Assembly: GCA_905250125.1 (NCBI GenBank)
Contig: CAJNOL010000377.1
Coordinates: 59,024-123,023, forward strand
DNA: 64,000 bases
Source of the DNA: Rotaria sordida
Taxonomy: Eukaryota > Rotifera > Eurotatoria > Philodinida > Philodinidae
Reading direction: 5' to 3'
The notes under the pieces: generated by a model
Databases searched by the model: none
Seen by the model: the letters and a program-made list of their open reading frames with translations, nothing else
What the model was told of the DNA's origin: nothing
In this document: piece after piece, positions 27,608-38,549 of the stretch
Layout: every line of letters starts with the position of its first letter
How positions within the stretch are numbered: position 1 is the first letter of the stretch
Position numbers and translations under genes: made by a program

Positions 27608-28096
27608 ATGTTTGATAACAACGCTTCTTATTTATATTTAAATGAATTTTTAACATCATCATCTTTAAATAAGAAAGAATTAAATACAAAGGTATCAAAA
27701 TGTTTTGAATATCGACCAAATCGAACTCGTATTTGTCGAATACCAACTGAAACATTAGAAAATGGTCACCGAACAAAACATATACTATTATTTCGTGACG
27801 ACATTGTCAAACGTAATAAACAATGGAGACGAAAACATCTACCAATGCAACAACTAAAACAAAAACATCAATTATTTGAAGAAAATTTTCGTAATAAAAA
27901 TCAAGAATTGATAGATGAACAATTACATTTAGAAAATCATCTTACAAAACTTCAAACACCTATAAAAGATTTCAAAACTATAATAAATAACAATGTTTGT
28001 ATGGATTCTTCTACTGATTTGCTTTTAATAGATAAAGAAACAACACCATTATCGTTTAATCAATATTCAGATGAATTTAGTCCTTTTAGTTTGTAA
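27608..28096 (+). CDS. Hypothetical charged protein, 162 aa
   Basis: An intact single-exon ORF with normal codon use for the window. The N-terminal third has NRTRICRIPTETLENGHRTKH, rich in Arg and Thr. The middle (about residues 65-125) is a Lys/Gln/Glu-rich helix likely to form a coiled coil (RRKHLPMQQLKQKHQLFEE.., ELIDEQLHLENHLTKL). No signal peptide, membrane segment or known motif is visible, and I recognise no family. Isolated between PRPS and a repeat region, it could be a lineage-specific gene; expression is unverified. Confidence 0.5.
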   Translation: MFDNNASYLYLNEFLTSSSLNKKELNTKVSKCFEYRPNRTRICRIPTETLENGHRTKHILLFRDDIVKRNKQWRRKHLPMQQLKQKHQLFEENFRNKNQELIDEQLHLENHLTKLQTPIKDFKTIINNNVCMDSSTDLLLIDKETTPLSFNQYSDEFSPFSL

Positions 28097-30216
28097 ATAA
28101 CAAAGGCTTTAAATATTAATTATAATATTAATGATGATCTCGACAATTAATGATTAAATTTATTAGAAATTTTCATTTTCTTTTGTTGTTCTATGTTAAT
28201 ATTGAAAATAAATGTAGACAGATGGATGTTTTTTGATGTACAGGATAAGAAATTATGTTTTTTTCTTCTGAGAAAGAACGACTTCAAATACAAAGGATAA
28301 CAACATTCAGTTTTATACCAAATGAAAGTTCGTTAAAAATGGAATTTAGAAGTATATAACTCACAATTCATAGAATGATCATGACTTAGAGAATTACCCA
28401 AAGTTTCAAAAATTCAGACATGTAATTGAAGATTATGGGTAGGCAACTACAAAAAACAACAAATTGGTCACATGAAGCGTTTCATCTATCAAGTTTTGTA
28501 GAACTTTCTTTTTTGATCATTTAGATAGAAAGATATTGTTTGAATATGATAAATAAATGACAGTGTTAGGTTCAAAATACAAAAAATATTTGAGACAACT
28601 CTGTCTCTATTACAACTATGATGTTTTCAGTAGATTGACTTTAGTACAATGATTTATTTATCAAAATAATCGACATAGAAAGTTCTATAAAGTTTGATAG
28701 GCGAAATATTTTCTGAGATCTATTTGTTTTTCGTAGTTGACTACTCATAATCCTCAATTATAAACCTGACGTTTTGAACTTTTAGTAATTCACTAGGCCA
28801 GGTCAAGGAGAACGTACCTATTCAAAATTTCACAATCATTGACCTGAGAAGGTCATGATTATTCTATGAATTATTAGTTATACCGTTGAATATCGTTTTC
28901 AACGAGCTTTTGTTTGGTAAAAAATTTAATATTGTTATGATTTGTATTTTATGCTGTATTCCACTGAAAAAATTTTATTTCCAAGTCTGTTTATCTATTT
29001 ATTTTACAAAAGTTAAAACTTAAAATTACTTTTGTTAAATTCAATTCTTCATGATGCCGTATTTTTGGTTGATATGATCTGATCAATGGTTATTCTTATG
29101 TGTATATCATTTTATTTAAAAATTCATAAAAATTTAATTTAAAAACTGTGAAGTTTACCTGAAAGTCATGATAAGCATCTCTAATACCTGAATAACATCA
29201 GACAAAAAAAAATACGAAAGTATAGAAAAAGACGAATGTCTATTCATTTTGTTTTTTCGTCTTTATTAAATACATATGTCAACTCAGCTATAATCAATGT
29301 GAAAATGTCTCATAAAAACATTCAAATCCTTAATTGAATATGTTTATGACTAATTCAACCGTCATATTTTATTATCTTATTTTTTAACATCATTTTTTTT
29401 TAGTAATTATCAATTCGCAAGTGATTTTTTCTGTGATATAAATCATTTTGAGTAATAATTATCATTGCAGTATGTATTTGGCTTCGTAATATTCTCAACA
29501 CAATACATTTCTATGAGTTTTAAGGTACATTACGGCTATATAAGAAATAGTTACTTCGTCAAATGTAGTTGATTTCATATGAAAAATTAGAAATGAGAAT
29601 ACGAATAAAATACAGACAGAAAATTTTTATTATTGAAAAGAGTAGATTTTATACAACAAATTCATGAATAAAAATCAAATCTAGCAAAGTAATATCGAAG
29701 ATGATAAAACGCTTGTATACTTATTTTGAAACCCATTATGTTTCTGATTTGGTTTTTTTTTGTTTTGCATATAACAATAAAAAGGACGTGTACATCTTAT
29801 TTCCAAAGTTGTTAATGTCTATTGATCATATTAAATATAATATTTCACTAATTTTGTTCATTTTGAAAAATTTCATTCTGGATTTCAAAATAATAAATAA
29901 TAACAAAATTGAAATTTTTAAATTTCCATATGCATATATATAATGGCTCTCAAAATTATTTTGCTAAGTTTATTTTCAATTTTTTTTCACTGCCATAAAC
30001 ACAAAAAGAAAAGCATCCAAGCAGTGATTTTGTATAGGAAATAAAATTCTCTAGAGAAATAATTATTTACATTCTTATTAACATTGACGATAGTAAAGAA
30101 AAATTAAAAAATAAACTTTGTCGAATAATTTTTAGAGCTATTGTAAGTTATATGAATATTTTTGCTTGTATAAATATCTTTAGATGTAAATTTGTATGAT
30201 TAATAAAATTGAATTT
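28097..30216. other. Intergenic around a foldback element
   Basis: Holds the inverted repeat at 28357-28885 and otherwise AT-rich spacer to the 3' end of the NAD synthetase gene. The ORF at 29701-29943 is low-complexity and not protein-like. Confidence 0.4.
28357..28885. repeat. Foldback inverted repeat, family C
   Basis: The left arm (about 28357-28560) and right arm (about 28650-28885) are diverged reverse complements. Both read, in order, 'aattcatagaat.atcatgac', 'aattgaggattatgggtag.caactac.aaaaac' and 'ctatcaa..ttt.tagaactttct'. The loop is short (about 90 bp). There is no ORF and no clear flanking duplication. It resembles the other long inverted repeats here in architecture but not in sequence. 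Confidence 0.7.
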
Positions 30217-31151
30217 CTATGTTAATTGTTTAAATTCTTTTGGTATAATACAAATAGGAATTTCTTTCATTTTATGTGTATTTGCTTGATGTCGTTGTGA
30301 ATAAATATTCATAACTTTTTTTTCTCGTTCAGTCATTTGTTCACTATCATATTTTGTTTCATATTGTTTCATTGCCCATTCAAGTTCATCATATGTAGCT
30401 TCAATTTGTGCTTCATCTGTACGCATATCACCATAAAGACCATCAGTTGGTGGTGCATTAATAATAGATTGATCTATATCTAATTCACGAGCTAATGCAC
30501 GAACTTCAGATTTAAGAAGATCACCAATTGGATTGATATCGACACCACCATCCCCTAATTCATAAAATATTTCTATTCAATCAAAAGAAAAACAAGGAAC
30601 AAGTGAATAATATTTACCATATTTAGTAAAAAAACCAACACCATAATCTTCTACTTTATTTCCAGTACCAACTACAAGATGTCCATTTACTTGAGCAAAA
30701 TAATAAAGAGTAGTCTAAATAATGAAAATGAATAATGAAATTTTAAAAGAAATATTTTCTTTTTTTGTTTTTTGTTTACCATTCGTATTCGTGATTGTAC
30801 ATTAGCAAGTGCTAATTCAGTTTTATCATTCGATTGTAATCTTGTACATGTTTCTTTTAATTTGCTATAAGCTTCTGTTAAATTAATATTCATTGAACGT
30901 ATCTGATCATTACCATATTTGTTTTTTAGCCATTCTACATGAATCGATTTACGATTTTCTTTAGTTTTCGATAGATTAATTGGTAATTCAAGAGCAAGTA
31001 AAGGTAATCCAGTACGAGCACATAAAGTTGATACAACAGATGAATCAATACCATTCGAAATTCCGACCGTAAAACCTTTAATGTATGAATTTTGTACTGC
31101 ATAATCTTTTAACCATTTAACGATATGATCGATAATCTTGCCCGTTTGCAT
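30217..31151 (-). CDS. nadE: NH3-dependent NAD+ synthetase, bacterial type
   Basis: Three exons join in phase: 31151-30780, 30714-30618 and 30554-30217 (268 aa, the usual length of bacterial NadE). Motifs: the ATP-pyrophosphatase loop GISNGIDSS (residues 30-38), RIRMTTLYYFA, VVGTGNKVEDYGVGFFTKYG, DGGVDINPIGDLLKSEV, PPTDGLYGD with TDEAQIEATYDELEWA, and a C-terminal QRHQANTHKM. It makes NAD from deamido-NAD, ATP and ammonia. Animal NADSYN1 carries an N-terminal glutaminase (nitrilase) domain; here there is none, and the whole protein resembles Bacteroidetes NadE as I remember it. I infer horizontal transfer followed by intron gain. The second motif Gly is Asn (SNGIDSS). For intron 2, the acceptor nearest the conserved frame (AG at 30556-30555) restores KYGDGGVD. 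Confidence 0.9.
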
Positions 31152-33597
31152 ACTTATATTTACTTAGTGTATATCCTTGAATCTGCAAGAATAGATGAAT
31201 AAATAGCATACCTTTTTTTTCATCATATAAGAAAGCAAGAACGATAAAGTTTTTACATAGAAATTGCAAGAACAAGAAATGTATGAAAAAAAGCATGTAT
31301 ATATTTTCTCTATATAATAAATTAGAATGAAAATTTTAATATAACAAAATCATCACAGATGACTTGTAGAAATTTCGAATATTCTTTTATTGTATATTTA
31401 ATGTATTTAGATATTCATTTTAAATATACAATAAGATTGTTTTATGTAATTTATACAGACAGATTTTTTTTTGCTGTTTTTTTATTTATCATACTCACTT
31501 TAACATAAGCGAATGAATTGAGTCATTACGATTCCAGATGGCGACACAATTAAATAATAAACAAAAGCCTTAAAAATACTGAATGATCATTTTCATAAGC
31601 TCCTTAATAACTTTCCTAGATGTATCATACGCACACGTGTATAGGGCGCTACTCCTGCAATAGAAAACAATGATTATGCTTGTGAAAAAAAAGCATAACT
31701 TGTATGAAGGGTGACTGTCATAAGCAAAAAAGAGAACGAAAAAAACGAAAACAAAAAACAGAAATATCTAAAATAAATGATTGAAAGCGTGATATTATGA
31801 TGGTGCTTGTCATTCAATTGGTATCTATAAAGTTTCTATGACAGAACAAAACGTATTACCGTACTTCATTGAATCTAGAATATGTCACGTCAATCATGAA
31901 AAAAAAAAAGATATATTTATATGACTTATCAAAGTATGAACATTCAAGATTAAGAAGAAGGAAGAATACCTCTATCTTTCGGCTATCTTGCGGTAAAGAG
32001 TGTTGTCTAGTGGCAGATTCAATAGTTCGATATCTTCCTTACACTTTTGACTAGTTGAAACTCTGGACAGAAAATCAGTCTGACACAGAATTCTTGCGCT
32101 CAATTGCTTGAGCTCTCCATGCACTAACTAACCACAAGAACCGGTGTATGTCACAACGTAGTCAACGTGCTATCAGACGAGTGACCCGAAACAAACAACC
32201 GTTAGTGACTTGCTCAGAGTCATGCCATAGTTCGTTATAGCGAGCTTTGAATACAACATCCTATGGATACGTGTCGAGCGACATAGTCATTCAATAAAGA
32301 TAGATGGATTTAAGATTAACAGTATACTTGTGACAAAATTCACTCACTATTTCTATTGATAATCTGTAGTAATTAGAATTAAATTATTCAAAAATGATTA
32401 TAAAAAATAATTTCATCTAATTGCCAAAATAATATTTTTCTCATTCTTTCAGCTATTGTTTAAAACTTATCTACCGGCTCAACGCCATCATGGTTAAGTT
32501 GCTATGTTGTTCGACACATATCCATAAGATACTATGTGCAAACTTCAATACCAGTAGCCATGAAATGACGCTGAACAAGTCACTGACGGCTATTTGTTTT
32601 TGATCACCCGTTCGATAGCATGCCGACAACGTTATGATAATACATCTACTCATGCAGTCAGTTAGTGTGTATGGGAAGCTCAAATACTGTGCGGTAGGTC
32701 GGTCTTCTGTCCAGCCCTACAGCTAGTCATAGTTGGAGGGAAGAGGATGTGGGTTATTGAATCTACTGCTAGGTAGCACCTCACATTGCAAGGTAGCTGA
32801 CAGACAGGGTATTCTCCCTTCCTTCTCCTATTGTCTCAAAGCAAAAACAAAATAGCTCACAAACAATCCCAAATAAAAATGAAAAACTTGTCATTTTCTT
32901 TATTTCATTTTTTCATAAGCCAATGTAAGACATCGTTCGTAAATCTATGAAAAGACTTTTAGATACAGGAATCTTCATCGAATATTCATACATATTAAAA
33001 AAAAAGTTAAACATAAAGATTATATTATCACATAACAATTGAACAACTACAATCATGAGCGCACAATGACTTGTTATAGAAAATCAAAAAAAGAAAAAGA
33101 ATTAGCGTTCAAATATATAAGATTTTACACTATTGAGAGTAGAACTTGCTGATGTTTCAATAATCTATACTGTTACTCTTGAAATTAATTCTTATTTTTA
33201 TATTTATTTCGATAAATTCAGTTTATTGTCTCAGTAACTTGTTGAACATCTTTGTTTATTTTTAGTATTATATTAATAGTATCAGAAAAGCGTTAACTTT
33301 CTGTGTTTCTGAGAAAGGACACATTTTACTACTCGTAATGATGTCAATTCAGACTACACACTCACTTTATGAAATTTAACACAGTATCAAATAAATATCA
33401 GCATAAGCTAACTCACTAATCTCATTATCTGATTTATTCTATCGTAATATTAATACTGAAAAATATTAGTTTTAGTTGAAATTAAATATGGAATTATTTT
33501 ATTTGTAAAATATGAAACTATATATATAGCATTAAATTTTTTTTGAATAATTTAATTTCTATACTAAATTGACTAAAGAAAAATAAAAAAAGATAAC
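31152..33597. other. Intergenic around a foldback element
   Basis: Spacer between NadE and the enoyl-CoA hydratase gene, dominated by the inverted repeat at about 31960-32800. The rest is AT-rich without recognisable genes. Confidence 0.4.
31960..32800. mobile_element. Foldback element, family D
   Basis: The left arm (about 31965-32305) and right arm (about 32465-32800) are diverged reverse complements. The outer tips read 'gaatacctctatctttcggcta' and, inverted, 'gaataccctgtctgtcagcta'. Shared inner blocks include 'agattcaata', 'ctggacaga', 'gtgacttg.tcag.gtcat' and 'cctatggata.gtgtcgag'. The loop is about 160 bp. Base composition is less AT-rich than the flanks. A single arm of the same family lies at 63105-63310, confirming a dispersed repeat. 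No transposase ORF. Confidence 0.75.
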
Positions 33598-34445
33598 TTA
33601 ATTTCCTTTCCATTGTGGTTTTCTTTTCTCATTGAATGCTCGAATACCCTCATGACGATCTTCTGTATCAATTAATTGTTCATAATGTTTCAATTCAATT
33701 GCTTTAGCTTCATCAGTCGATTTACCCCATCCTTCATCAATAGCTTGTTTTATTGCTCGTGTAGCCAATGGAGCATTAGCAGAAATGATCGTTGCTAATT
33801 CAATTCCTTTATTTAATGCTTCATTTTCATTGGTTAATTTTTGTACAATACCCATATCATAAGCTTCTTGAGCAGTTAATCGTTGACCAGTAATAGCAAT
33901 ATGTTTGGCTCGAGCTGGACCAACAAGACGAGCAAGTAATTGAGTTCCACCACCACCAGGCATAATACCACGAGTCACTTCAGGTAATCCAAATAATGCT
34001 GAACGAGATGCAATAATCATATCACAATTAAGAGCTAATTCAAAACCACCAGCTAGATAAATAAAGAATAAATTGATGTTTTCAAAAATTCAATAATCTA
34101 ATGTCTACCTAAAGCAAATCCTTCGACGCAAGCAATTGTTGGTTGTTTTAATTGTGCTAACGAATTGAACATACGTTCGAATACATGATGCTGTTGCATC
34201 CATTGTTTGGAATTTTTTATTGATTGACGTTCTTTAAGATCAGCACCTGAACAAAATGATTGACCTTGACCAGAAATAATTACAACTGTTCGATTATCAT
34301 TCGATGTATGAATACGATCACAATGAGCAATCAATTCATGTGCTAATTCTGTATTAAAAGCATTATGATATGATGGACGATTAAGCAACAAATGCCATAT
34401 ATGATTAGATATTCCATTAAGACGAACAAATGAATTCTGTGTCAT
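33598..34445 (-). CDS. Enoyl-CoA hydratase/isomerase family protein
   Basis: Two exons, 34445-34109 and 34052-33598, join in phase (263 aa, typical for crotonases). The oxyanion-hole segments are GQSFCSGADLKER and ALAGGFELAL. Both catalytic glutamates of hydratases are present: Glu117 (GGFELAL) and Glu137 (GLPEVTRG), 20 residues apart as in rat crotonase. PGGGGTQLLARLVGPARAK follows, and the C-terminus FNEKRKPQWKGN is like the ECHDC2/AUH group. It should hydrate trans-2-enoyl-CoA in fatty-acid or branched-chain breakdown. No clear mitochondrial presequence is seen. It lies 211 bp downstream of the pyrophosphatase stop on the same strand, with a 3' splice acceptor (34451-34450) 4 nt before ATG, so it could be the second gene of an operon. 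The sequence also looks close to bacterial EchA, so transfer is possible but unproven. Confidence 0.88.
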
Positions 34446-34656
34446 AATTCTATAGTGAAAATAAGATATTTTTCACAAACATACTTTTTATTGTCATTCA
34501 AAGTTTTTTTTTGTATTCTCAATTATAATAGAAATGTGTTACAAATGAAAAAAAAACAACACATGAAGTTTTTAAAAAGAAATCATTTAAGAATGGGAAG
34601 ATATCCTTAATCACAATCGCAAGTTTATGTTGATCTATTGTCTTGTTATTCGTTTT

Positions 34657-35894
34657 TTATTCATCTTGAACATATGAAAGTTGATGAACACTTGAATCAA
34701 GTTTTGCCGGTTCTTTTTGATGTTTTTCATCAGCTTCAACAATTTTTTCTGCATCTTCTTTTTTAATTGTACCACGATTATTAAGTGTTGTATTAACAAT
34801 TGAACAAACTTTTTGGTCAACTTTTGTTTCACCACTTGCTAATTTTTCCCAATATTTTCTTGTTTCTCCAATAACATGTTGTGCATATGCTCGATCACCA
34901 TATTTTTCATTAAGTGCAAATTTATTCGGAGGTTTTCCTGTTGGAACTTTATAATATTTAAACCAACGACGTGTTGCTTCAAGTAAACCTGGAAGTTGTG
35001 TTTCAACATCATTAATATCATTAATCTATAAAAAAAAAAGAAAGAAAAAAGAAGAAAATTTTCTCTTTTGATAATCTAATATTATTTTCAAAATATTACT
35101 TTTAATGCAAGCTTGTCACGAATATCAACACCAATTAATTTCCAATCTGTTTCACCTTCATCGATTAAACCAAGTACACCAACTATTTTAACAGGTACAA
35201 TTGAACCAGTTGAATGAAGAACAGTACCTATTTCACATACATCTAATGGATCATTGTCACCTGTTGTTTTTGTATCTTCATCAACATGATTTGGATCTTC
35301 CCATGTTTGTGGTAATGCACCATAATTCCATAAGTAACCATGATAAGGAAATACATTATGAACAAAACGAGGTTTACCTTTTAATAGAAAAAAAAGAAAA
35401 ATTTTTATAAATTTAATTAAACCAAAAATTGACTAACCATTTTTAACATCTTGTACAAGTGGATTCATTTTTAATTGTTTATTTATTTCCAGTTTAGCAT
35501 TTGTCCATCGTGGTACTTCAACAACCATATTATAAATTGTTGTACCTTGATTTTGATTTGATGATGAATATTGTTCATTAACAAGTGGAATATCATGAAA
35601 TGGTGATACAATTAATTTTGTTTGAACATCTCGAAAATACAAACGATAATTAAGTGTATGTAGTTGACCACGTTCAACAACTTCATAACGATTATTTTCA
35701 TTCTCATTTCCTTGTGGTCCTTTACTTGCTGGTGCTTGACCTTGTGCACCTGCATTTAGATTAGATGTTTTTGGTGTTGTTGACATTGTAGAAAATTTTT
35801 TAAAACTAATTGTTAAACTGTTCGATGCAGAAAATGATGAAGTACTTTCTAGAATGAATGAGGATAATGGTAAAATTCGACGAAGTAAAAGCAT
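34657..35894 (-). CDS. PPA: Inorganic pyrophosphatase, family I
   Basis: Three exons, 35894-35438, 35377-35100 and 35025-34657, join in phase (367 aa; human PPA1 289, PPA2 334). The core includes [39 protein letters not shown], the metal-binding signature [24 protein letters not shown], and [19 protein letters not shown]. It hydrolyses pyrophosphate and so pulls biosynthetic reactions such as NAD and nucleotide synthesis forward. Residues 1-36 are rich in Leu, Ser, Arg and Lys with no acids except one Glu, as in a mitochondrial presequence. Met37 (STMSTTPK) could start a cytosolic form. A Gly/Asn-rich linker follows. A 3' splice acceptor (35902-35901) lies 6 nt before the first ATG, which suggests a 5' UTR intron or spliced leader. 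Confidence 0.93.
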
Positions 35895-36749
35895 TGATTT
35901 CTGAAAACATAATTTGAAAAAAACAAACAAAAACAGAAGTAAGAAAAATAGAATATTTTAACATGATAACATAATGAATGAAATTATACTTCATCTACAT
36001 GTATTGACAAGTATATAATACAGGATGCTAGTGTCTTTGGGGATCGATATGAACCAGATTTTGATTGTTTTGAAGGTATTTTTAAAAACTTTATTAGATA
36101 AACAAACATCTATGACGATAATCAACGAAAGAAAAAAGTAAAACACAACATTTGGTTTTTTTCAAAAATAATCTTTCATAATAAAAAAAAAGAACCACCT
36201 TGAAATGATTCAGTCAAACATTTTCATAAGTTTTTTTTATTCTCTTCCTTTAACGTCAACCATTTAATCGTGAAAGAAGAATGAAAGCAAAGGAAAAAAA
36301 AAGAATTTTTTTCTAAGCCCAGGGCAATTTCTATCGTTTAGATATGACAACCTTTTTAAGCAATTATTTGCACAAAGAAACCGATTCTCAATTACGGAAA
36401 AAACTCGAATACAACTTGAAATCTAAACTCTTATGTATTGTTAGTAACTATTGCACAATCATAATAGGGTTAAAAGGATAAGCAAATCATTTTTGGTTTC
36501 TTCGGGAGTCCAATGGTTAGTTTAAAATTAGTTCCACTAAAATCATCAATATAATTAATTCATAATCGTTACAATTTCTATGATAATTTTCTTGTTTAAA
36601 ATCTTTTTTTTCTAAATAATTATTCTAATTTGACGAACGCCCTCTATTTTATTTCTATGTTACTATAGTAATAACAAAAATAATGGTTATTCGATCAATC
36701 TTTTCTTATTACGAGATAAAAGAATTGAATTTGACAACTAATCTGAATA
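35895..36749. promoter_or_regulatory. Divergent promoter interval
   Basis: 855 bp between the start codons of pyrophosphatase (minus) and the CCDC166-like gene (plus). No core promoter motif is obvious. A longer minus-strand frame reaches 35994 but crosses the splice acceptor before the pyrophosphatase ATG, so it is not taken as coding. Confidence 0.3.
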
Positions 36750-38549
36750 ATGCCACCGAAAGGCAAAAAAGGAAAATTGGAAAAGAACAAATCCAAAGAA
36801 AAACAAGAAATTGTACGACCATCTGAAAAAGAAATTGTTTTACAAACAGAGTAAGTTTTTCTTATAAAGATTCTTTAGTACATTTAAGTGAACACTTATG
36901 TTATTTTAATCGTATTTTATTTACATATGAAAAATATTATTTTAAGCAAAAAGTTAAAGAAGATTTTGACCAATAAGATTTATTTCGAGAGTTAAAGAAT
37001 TTTTCGATTTTTTCTTGCCTTCAGACTAAACTTTATTTTAGGCTCGATAATAAAGTAAAAGAATTAGCCGAAATAAAATTACGTGCTCATGCATTGTAAG
37101 TTAATTTTTAATTTTTTTAATATATAGTTTAAATTTTTTTAATTTTAATTAAAGTGAAGAAGAAAATCATTGGCTTAATGAAGAAGCAAAGAAAATTCGA
37201 ATCGAAATGGTAAAATTAAAATTTCATATATCCGTGTAATAGATGATTATATTTTATTACAGGACGAATATATGCATTTTATGTCAAAAAAGACAAATCT
37301 TCGACAAACAAAAATTGTAACATTAACTGATTATCATCGAAAAGAAATTGAAGATATTAATCGAGATAAAGAAAATATGTTAAAAGAATATAAACAAAAG
37401 AAAGAAGGTATTTTATCAAAATCTTCTATGATTAACGGATATTTCAACATGATTCTCATTGAATCTTTATTCTAGTCTTATCCAATAGACAATTTTCTTC
37501 TATAAACTTTTTGCTTTTGTCTTGTGATTGTATTTATTAAACTTAGTAGGCTTGTGCCTCGAAGCCTTCTGTTGACCGAGCTTGGATCGGAACCAACCCA
37601 ACGGGCTATACTCTAAAAGTAATAGCCAATTATGCATTGATTATTATAAGACAATCGCCAAGATTGTCTAAGAAATGTGTACGATATGTTAACAGGGGTA
37701 TTCGGAGTGGCTATCAGACTAAGAAATTTCGTTCGATGTTAAGAGTACAATTTGAATCCGACTTCAAAAACACTGGATATAAAAATTCATTTGAAAAATC
37801 AACGTCATATTTTCATAGAATAAAAACTTCTCTACCGATTAAGATTAGAGCAAAATTTTTAAATAAAGATTTAATCCTTGAAAAAAAGAATAAATAGTTC
37901 AATCGATTATGTGTTATGTCTAATTTTATAGAATTACGATTACAAATAATTGAAAAAGGACAATTATTAATACAAGTAAAAAATGATTTAGAAGCTATGA
38001 ATGAATACAAAGTATATATATTATTAAAATTAAAAAAAAAAACGTTTTTTTCTTATAAATAAATTTCTATCGATAGTTAATTCAAGAACAACAAAATAAT
38101 GAAATCAAGCGTTTACAAAATGAAATAACACAAATACGTAGTCAACATGTTAGTGGAATCTCTCGTATGAAATTAACTCATGCTGAAGAACTTCAACAAC
38201 AACGTACCATTGAAAATGCTAAAATTGAAGAAATTCGACAACAAGCTGATCAGGTTATCTATTTTGTTTTTTTTTTAAATTAATTTTCTTTTTTCCAACT
38301 TTAAATAAATATAATTATTAGGAAGCTGAACAATTTCTTTATGATCAAACATTAAATATTCAAAATGAAAATGTTGAATTAAGAAAAGCATTACAAGACA
38401 TGCTTAAACGAACACAACTATTAAATGATTTAAAACAACGTTTAGAAGAAGAACAATTACATTTGATAAATCGAATTAAGTTAACTGCTGATCTTAGAAA
38501 AATACGTTTGGATAAAGTATCAACCAATATACCCGAAGATTTGTCTTAA
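36750..38549 (+). CDS. Coiled-coil protein, CCDC166/DUF4515-like
   Basis: Seven exons join in phase: 36750-36850, 37042-37095, 37155-37209, 37263-37407, 37932-38011, 38077-38253 and 38322-38549 (279 aa). After a Lys-rich N-terminus (PPKGKKGKLEKNKSKEK) the protein is an almost continuous coiled coil. Its order of blocks follows CCDC166 as I recall it: EEENHWLNEEAKKIRIE, a Y-MHFMSKKT segment, IVTLTDYHRKEIEDI, an EYK hinge, SRMKLTHAEEL, then NVELRKALQDMLKRTQLLN near the end. Members of this group are thought to be ciliary or flagellar, but their role is poorly known. The 524-bp intron 37408-37931 contains an unrelated spurious ORF. The coiled-coil call is firm and the family call moderate. Confidence 0.7.

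Noticed and set aside
32471-32683. Minus-strand 70-aa ORF
   Set aside because: It lies wholly within an arm of foldback family D and has no protein-like pattern.
37547-37625. GC-richer patch that at first suggested a tRNA
   Set aside because: It does not fold as a cloverleaf and lacks the conserved A- and B-box pattern.
37637-37897. 86-aa basic ORF
   Set aside because: It sits inside an intron of the CCDC166-like gene; conserved exons join in phase across it.
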